Source of the DNA: Euonymus europaeus
Taxonomy: Eukaryota; Streptophyta; Magnoliopsida; Celastrales; Celastraceae
DNA: 64,000 nt
Assembly: GCA_963580455.1 (NCBI GenBank)
Contig: OY756957.1
Location: 9,863,001-9,927,000, forward strand
Direction of reading: 5' to 3'
Below are positions 57,495 through 64,000 of this stretch, piece by piece. Position numbers and translations under genes: made by a program. The stretch's first letter is position 1; each line of letters opens with the position of its first letter. The notes below the pieces were generated by a model, which made no database searches, had not been told where the DNA came from, and saw only the letters and a list, made by a program, of their open reading frames with translations.

Positions 57495-58114
57495 GGGTCC
57501 GTTTGGTAGACAATTTGGATTTTAGCATATAATTTGGCTTATATGCTGATAGCGTATATGCTGTTTAAGATGCTGACATATATGCTGTTTTCAAATGCTG
57601 TGGGTGTTTGGTTCAATTTTTTGATAATATGAATGTTATTTCAAATGTTGTGGCTAATTACATACAGGGGTATTAGCACAAATTGAAAAACAGTGAGATT
57701 AATATATTTATAAAATAATTTATAAATTTTTTATACCAACATTTTTAATAATATTAACATTTTTAAAAAATAATAAAACATAAATATAATAATAAATATT
57801 CACATTTTAATAACTAACATTTTATCATTTTTAATAATATGAATATTTTTTACAATATTTTAATACAATAAAAATATTACATTTGCATTTTGGCCATTAA
57901 TCAAAAGTTGTTGGGGGTATTACGAACATTTCCACAAGTGAAGTTGTAAATTGCTTCTCAAATGCTCCAAATTTTACCATTTCAAAATTGAGCACTTTAT
58001 GCTATATTGTATGCTGAATTGGAATTGCCGTTTGGTACCAATTAATTTTGTATGAAGGATATATGTTATTTGTAGCATATATGCTACAAGAAAAGCCCCT
58101 TCCAAACGGCACCC
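57495..58114. mobile_element. MITE-like element with GGGTCCGTTTGG ends
   Basis: 620 bp, very AT-rich. Left end GGGTCCGTTTGGTAGAC; right end on the minus strand GGGTGCCGTTTGGAAGGG, i.e. imperfect terminal inverted repeats. TATATGCT words recur near both ends. Inserted in copia gag between the knuckle and the acidic linker. The target duplication was not resolved, so Tourist (PIF/Harbinger) versus hAT is open. Confidence 0.75.
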
Positions 58115-58860
58115 TTGTATGCTTTTGGCTTCTTTTTTCAATTTGCACTCTTGAGCAAAGTGTCCAAACCTCTTGTATTTGAAGCATTGAGTGGATTTAG
58201 ACTCTTTACTTTTCTTCTCGGATTTGGAAGATGAGCAATCCTCTTTCTTGAGTTCCTTAAATTCTTGTCCTTCATGAATTTCTTAAAAAATTTCATTAGA
58301 AACAACAATTCATTAGTAGCATTGTTAGTTTCATTACTAGAATAAAGATCAACACCTTTAGACTTTTTAGGTTTAAGAAAACTTGGCTCAAAAGTTTGTA
58401 GAGATCCAACTAATTCTTCTACCTTAATTTTACCGATGTCCTTGCTCTTCTCGATTGCTACAACTTTCATCATGAACCTCTCTCGTAAACATTTGAAAAA
58501 ATTTCTTACCACCTTGTTCGGTCATATTGTGATAAGGATATAATATTTTCATCTTGTGCCCTCATCTGTTTTTGCCTTATCACAATATGAGATCCTGTGA
58601 AACTCAGAAATATTTAAAACAGAAAATAAAACATTCATTGTTTTACTGTTCCAACATGTGTTTTCAAGGTCACCTTTAGTCCATTTTTCAAGAGGTTTAA
58701 AAGTTGACACCTCTTTATCAATGAACTCGGGTTCAGTATACTCTTTCACTACTGACATCTAAACTCGTTCATCGATGGATTTCAAATAAGCTCATATGCT
58801 TGCTTTCTAGTATGAATAATTTGTTCCACCAAATTGTGGTATATGATTTTTTAATCCATA
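58115..58860 (-). pseudogene. copia element 4 gag N-terminal part and knuckle
   Basis: Minus strand from about 58860: HIPQFGGTN-like start, VVKEYTEPEFIDKEVSTF, NSKTMNVLFSVLNISEFHRI, then the UBN2 block FFKCLRERFMMKVVAIEKSK and VEELVGSLQTFEPSF (58138-58512). A knuckle QCFKYKRFGHFAQEC lies in another frame near 58140-58190, its second Cys now Tyr. Frameshifts and stops. Confidence 0.88.
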
Positions 58861-58878
58861 TTTCATCGTTGACAACTA

Positions 58879-58889
58879 CTCTGATACCA
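58879..58889 (-). other. Primer binding site of copia element 4
   Basis: Minus strand TGGTATCAGAG next to the LTR end, complementary to initiator-Met tRNA. Confidence 0.92.
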
Positions 58890-58891
58890 AT

Positions 58892-59689
58892 TGAAAGTTT
58901 GACGCATCTCACCAAGATCGTAAGTCAACAAATATGAAAAATAATTGCGGAAATAAAAAAACAAATAATAAGACCACAATTTTAACGAGGAAACTTGATT
59001 GAGAAAAACTTCGAGTCTATGAGCGACCAACCTTGAGAAACAATTCACTAATCACGAATCAATAGTACAACCCTATCTTTGACTTAAAGACATCACTCGT
59101 ACATTTCATTTTGTGTTTGTTTCACCCTCACTTAACCCACCAAGGTAGAGCTTACTTTTGGAATCCCCAAAAGACTTCAGCTCAACGAACTACACACGTC
59201 TTTGTAGAGTCCTCAACTGTAACAAAATAACCTCACTACAATTCTCTCTTCAAACTATCACTCAAGATCTCACTCTAAGAGATATTAAAATAATGAGAGA
59301 ATTTTGAACACACAAAAGTAATAATAAATGACTAATTTTGCACGCCACTTCCAATTTTTTTCAATTTGATGGCATGTGTCTTACATAGTGGAACGTCTCA
59401 TCTTGATAAACCTTGTGTATTATACCCTGTAAAACAAGTTTAGATAAAACAAAAGTATCCAATTTAGATTGGTCATTTATCCACAAGAGACTACACATGA
59501 CATTAAGCACTTATGCACCAAGTGTTTTAACTAAAGTAAAAGTCCATTAGGTAAACAAAAGACTTCAAATCATAACCCACTCCTACCACTATAAACCTCT
59601 TATCATGGTCTCTATCTATCACATCACAAAATTATCTCACAATTGTCAATTATGTTTATTTTTATTTATTTTTAAAAAAAAAACTAACT
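58892..59689 (-). repeat. 5' LTR of copia element 4
   Basis: 798 bp, plus strand TGAAAGTTTGACGCATC to AAAACTAACT (terminal CA altered to CT). Closely matches 49969-50751. Confidence 0.92.
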
Positions 59690-59694
59690 GGCAC

Positions 59695-61851
59695 TTCACT
59701 TCTACGTGGAAACTCCAATTATGAGAGATCTTCAGCGAGATAGAGATAATTGGAGAGTTTTTTTTTAGAGAGAGAAATGCAGAGAGAGGAGCATTTAATA
59801 GAGGAAAATGGATTTGATTTGTAGGAATTTGTAAAAGCTATTGCCTCTTATGCGTGTCAGCGCGAAGACTATTTAGATGAGATTTGATTTGGAGGTGTCA
59901 ACGGCTAGTTTAATTTCCTTCTTTATCCCTTAAAAATTTCTTGTAATCTTTTCTATAGTATAGAGACTCAATTGGGACCTGCATTCACAATGTTTTTAAA
60001 TTTTAATGGGTATTTCTTAATTTTGATATAAATAAATGGCCTGCGCCAAAAAATAGAGGACAAGAAGTAAAAAATGCGGCAAAATTGATATTTTTCCTGC
60101 ATTTATTTTTCATAACTTTTTTTTCCTTCTTTTGCTCATATTCAAAAAAAATTCATTTTTCACAAGCTCACCATGCAACTTGAGGTTGGATGAAGAAAAA
60201 AATAGCATGCCTAATCAAAATACACGACATGTGATAGAGGAAAGACTTTGTAAAAGGAACAACTCAAAAGGAATTCATTGAGTCAAATTTGATCCCTAGG
60301 AAAGTAGGGGAATGACAGGAAATTCACACATGAATTTTAACAAACACATGATCCCAAAAGTCCTAACGATAATTACATTTTATAGATAAGACGGAGCGTT
60401 CATTGGAATCTCAATGCACATGTCTCATTTGAATTATCTCACTCATCTCAAAGGCACACTAATAATTAAGAATTCATGCTCATGAATTACGATTTTCTCT
60501 AATCTGAGTGTCGGAGAGTCCCTAAGGCCGCAAAGGGCCACCCTCTCTTTGTTTTTGCAAGTTTCGAGGTTCGAAGTCTACATCACAGCCTCACCCCAAC
60601 TGCTGAGTTGTAAGTCGGACAGATTTTTGCATCAACGCAACTATTGATTTTTGCACCGCACGAATATGTTAGCATCCATAATATTTCAATATGAGTGATG
60701 AGGCAAATTTTGAATTTGAACATGTTAAAATGGAGCAAAAACTTGTGATGTATGTGTGTCACATAGAATTAGGGACGTTAGAGATATGAATTCTTAAGAA
60801 TACCTAGCACAACCGTGAATGAAAACACCCATTCGCTGTTACATTGTTTTTCCCAACTTGAGTACGATATAGCAAATACGGAGAGAGATAAGCATGCCAT
60901 GCCCACAAGACCACGTTTCTTCCAAATGTTCTTACAAGCTATACCGAGCACAATTGTTTTACGTTTACTGATCAACTCAGAGCTTAAAAGGGCGAAATCA
61001 AGTCAGAACTTCAAAACTTTATTCAACTGAAGTCGAGCTTAATGAGGGTTGAGCCGGCTCAATCAAAACTATTTTCTTTCAGAATCCTAACTAGGAATCA
61101 ACACGCCTTGAACATCACCTGGCATTCCAAACCAAAAGCAAAAGCAGGACACATGCACATCTGCACTTATCATATAACAGTAACACTCCCTTTACCATCA
61201 TCAGTGAGTGGGGCAAAAAAATTCATGAAGAAAAACTAAACATTGTGTCTTTCTCTCTGTATCAGGCAACCAAAAACTGGATTGCAATCACATATATAGG
61301 GTTTCGAAACATCCGAATAGTTTCGAGTTTCAACAAACAAATTCTTATGTTCCATTTTCCTTTCTGAGAAAACCAACACCCGAATGACAACTACAGAAAG
61401 GACAGGCTGAAATTTGCCTTGTTAACGTGCATGGCTTAGAATTCCACAAAGAAGCTACAAATATCGTTCCCAAAACATGTATCACATTATAACAAAGACA
61501 AATGGCTCTTGTAGACGTGTCTTTCTATTTTCTGTTGCTCAACTGTAATACATTCCCCCGCTATTCTTATTTGTAATCTTCTCCCAAATCTTTGGCCTTT
61601 TGGTTCTGTGTAGGGGCATAGATATTTGTTTCTCTTCCTTTCTTCTTTCCCAAGACATTATTGATCCTTCAAGATCTATTACTTAATTATTATTTTTCTT
61701 TTCATTCAGTCTACAAACACTCCCTCAGTCTGCACATTCTGATATGCCCACAATTTCAAAGTCATCTTGCCTAAACTGAAGCATGGTTTTTAGCCCTTTT
61801 TGTTTATTGAAGAGCTGAGCTATAATGATGAATAATCTGTTTCTTTTACAT
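59695..61851. other. Intergenic; holds the 3' flank of the DUF789 gene
   Basis: No gene or repeat recognised between the copia element and the stop codon at 61852. The overlapping open frames at 60778-61239 match nothing. The last few hundred bases before 61852 should include the 3' untranslated region of the minus-strand gene; I could not place a poly(A) signal with confidence. Confidence 0.45.
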
Positions 61852-63976
61852 TCACCTGTGATACCCATTTGAAGCAAAGAACTGGAAATCCGAGTGATTG
61901 ACTTGAAGCAGTCTCAGCCAGTTTTCAGCTGCCTGTAAGAGGGAATTGGCAAGCTGAAGTTCATTTGCTCCATTCTCATTCAACATTGATCCTTTGAATT
62001 TATAAGAAGCCATTCCAAAAGAAGGTAAGTTTATCTTTGGGATGCCGTCCATCTCACTAGGATAGACCACTACTGGACCCTGCACACTTGCATTGCCTGC
62101 AAAATGATACAGGCCATTGTTGAACTATTTACTTGAAACTAAAAATGAGAAATATCTCAGAGGATGCATAGAATGGGTTAAAGCTATTGTTCGCAGATAT
62201 TCTTCGAGTCTGTCCGTGTAGAACATCAAATGTAAGAGAATGGGATTAGGTTGAGTTCAAAACTAGTATCTTCTCTAGCTTTACGCAGGGGGTGGGGGAG
62301 TGGAAAGAGGTACCATTCAATGCGAATTCCTGATGAAATAGATAATAGATCAAAAGTGACAGTTATTATTAAAACAAAATTCAGTGGTTACCTCCCACTG
62401 ATGTGTAAAGGGAATGGTAAGTTAGAAAACAAGCATCCAAATCTTTCAAGGTGGGACCGGTAGGTATTCGGTAGATAGGATACCTACAAAATACACATAA
62501 GCAACTGAATACTCGCATGATATAAAGCAATACTATACCTTTGACCAAATTGTCTTACCATGCCACCGATATCCAGCTAGCCGACAGTAAATCACAACTT
62601 CTTAATGTCTTCAGACCAGGAAAGCAGCAAGCAAGATCAAAAATCTGTTAAAAGAACACAAAAAATGACACTAGTTAGCTGATGCGGAGTCCAGAGTACA
62701 GACCAGTAACTTAGAGTGATTAATAATAGTAGGAAAGTAACTAGCCTTGTTAGCTAATGGTTCACGGCTGTATGGAGGATCCTGCTCAAGAAACTCAAAC
62801 AACAGGCAACCTCGAGAATTTCCAGATTCGCCATCATCACTTGAAAAACCTTCTTGTACGATACTATTTTCATCACTTAAAGACACACCATCCATTTTGG
62901 AAGAAATATCACTTGTTAAAAAGTGATGGCCTTGCTGAACACTTGTGTATTTTAAGGCTTTCTCAAATTCATTTTCACTACTACCATCGCTACTTGAATC
63001 TCGATAGTAGTCTCCATCGCTATCCTCTCCAGTGTGCCTACATATAATAGAAAATCAAGCAAGAAAAGCCCTGGCAAAGTAAATTGAATCTGTAATGAGA
63101 AAACGTTAAACGTAACAAAAACCTTCAATTTTAGTACGCCATCATAGATGACATTATGCTTTGGCTATGCAAGGAAATCAACAACCAACTTGAACCCAAG
63201 CATAAAAAGTAGAGTACCAGACACTTAGTCTGCCTCGGGAGTCGGGATAGAAACGTATTGAAGACAGAAACCAATCAAATCCTTCAACTAAGTTCCCATA
63301 TAAGAGACAACTTTCACCACTGAAGTTGTTATCTTCTAGAATAAAATTCCCAACAAAATCAAGGTATAAGAAGAATGTCATATGTAATTATGTAAAAGAG
63401 AGTAATTTTCTAATAAGACCCCGCATGAAACAAATGACATCTTACTTGACCCAAATCACTGAGCGAATATCCAATTATTTAGCTAGGCCAGAATTCAAAA
63501 ACAATTGGTAAGAGAAAGTTTGCAATAAACAAATAACAAAAAGGTGACTAAGATTTGTAACATAGGAACACTAATCAGATGTAAAAGATTCAAAAATGGG
63601 GTGATAACAGAAGTACAGAACTAAAGTTACCAGAAACATTGAGGGACATCAACAGAAAAATGATCACGCAGAAACATTGGAAAATAGTCTAAAAATAGAT
63701 TAATAATAACCCGTTTGAAATTTGAAAGAACAGTGTGCATACAAATAGAACTTGCAGTTGCCAGCACAAAAACTACCATAAAAATAAATGTACAAATACA
63801 GATAAGCAATACTGATACCTTGACCTCATATTTGATCTCATGGAAGATTCACCATATAATTGGATACCAGACAAGTACCCATATGCGCTCCATTCCTTAA
63901 ATGACTCCCACAAATCTGCCAGTGTGAAAATAGCTTGATACTCCACATCACAAGTTCTCCATCCCCTCATTGTCGT
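61852..63976 (-). CDS. DUF789 family protein, 3' part (five exons in window)
   Basis: Exons on the minus strand: 63976-63819, 63037-62746, 62644-62559, 62483-62392, 62096-61852, giving one open frame of 290 codons plus stop with matching phases at every junction. Conserved DUF789 blocks in order: [142 protein letters not shown]. Function of the family is unknown. The 5' end and start codon lie beyond 64000. Two oddities: the intron after exon 2 uses a GC donor (AAG/gctagt), and about 20 residues usually found between EWSAYG and YLSGIQLY (the VPLVLN...VQYYVP segment) are absent. No stops or frameshifts, so probably functional. Confidence 0.9.
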
Positions 63977-64000
63977 CTACAAAATGGCCAAAATAAAATT

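Larger units (their letters stand above)
49969..59689 (-). mobile_element. Ty1/copia element 4, large, internally deleted, with three insertions
   Basis: LTRs of about 790 bp at 49969-50751 and 58892-59689, a primer site at 58879-58889, and minus-strand gag at 57142-58860. The rest of gag and a short pol tail lie at 54230-55146. Protease, integrase, RT and most of RNase H are missing. It has been interrupted by family X copy D (51710-54015), a gypsy-type solo LTR (55152-56887) and a MITE (57495-58114). The long gag with coiled coil recalls the Sirevirus side of copia, but the lineage is not proven. Confidence 0.88.

Noticed and set aside
63178..63381. 67-residue minus-strand open frame within the DUF789 gene
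   Set aside because: Lies in the intron between exons 63819-63976 and 62746-63037, whose phases join perfectly without it.

Overview
The window looks like nuclear DNA of a flowering plant, probably a eudicot. It is AT-rich, has interrupted genes with plant-type introns, and most of it consists of nested LTR retrotransposons primed by initiator-Met tRNA. I see one apparently functional host gene (a DUF789 family gene, minus strand, entering from the right edge at 61852-63976), one decayed host gene (a NACK/KIN-7 type kinesin pseudogene, minus strand, 13113-23260), and about fifteen transposable-element pieces.

1-12.6 kb: a degenerate Ty3/gypsy element on the minus strand (gag at the right, integrase at the left). 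It is interrupted by a solo-LTR-like copy (family X, copy A, 3372-about 5265) and by a complete but dead Ty1/copia element (6062-11521) with LTRs, tRNA-Met primer site, purine tract and a TCAAG target duplication. 12.6-23.3 kb: the kinesin pseudogene. Its large coding exon is split by a 7.5 kb minus-strand gypsy element (14983-22470, duplication CCTAG). That element contains an LTR of family X (copy B), which itself contains a 3.6 kb terminal-inverted-repeat DNA element packed with the word ATTACATTG. 23.3-27.1 kb: a truncated copia pol, ending at an LTR that starts TGTTATACCCC and carries a TATA box.

27.7-43.7 kb: a four-level nest. A minus-strand copia with short LTRs is split by a family X LTR (copy C), which is split by a Del/Tekay-type chromovirus (31757-41713, LTRs of 2.16 and 3.34 kb, flanks ACTAC/ACTGT). 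The right LTR of that chromovirus contains a 1.5 kb solo copia-type LTR (39325-40819, duplication CGTAC). 43.7-48.4 kb: a non-coding LTR element (LTR about 740 bp, internal about 565 bp) in a tandem LTR-internal-LTR-internal-LTR array of about 1.3 kb period, plus an inverted fragment and a truncated family X LTR (copy E). 50-59.7 kb: a large internally deleted copia element with gag-derived coiled coil (49969-59689). It has been hit by a family X solo LTR (copy D, duplication TAATA), another gypsy-type solo LTR (duplication CTTAC) and a MITE-like element. 59.7-61.8 kb is intergenic and is followed by the DUF789 gene.

Nothing here works as an operon or pathway. The interest lies in the insertion chronology, in a recognisable kinesin relic reconstructed across the nest, and in a few odd non-autonomous elements. 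All domain and family calls come from reading the translated sequence by eye against remembered family motifs; no database search was run.
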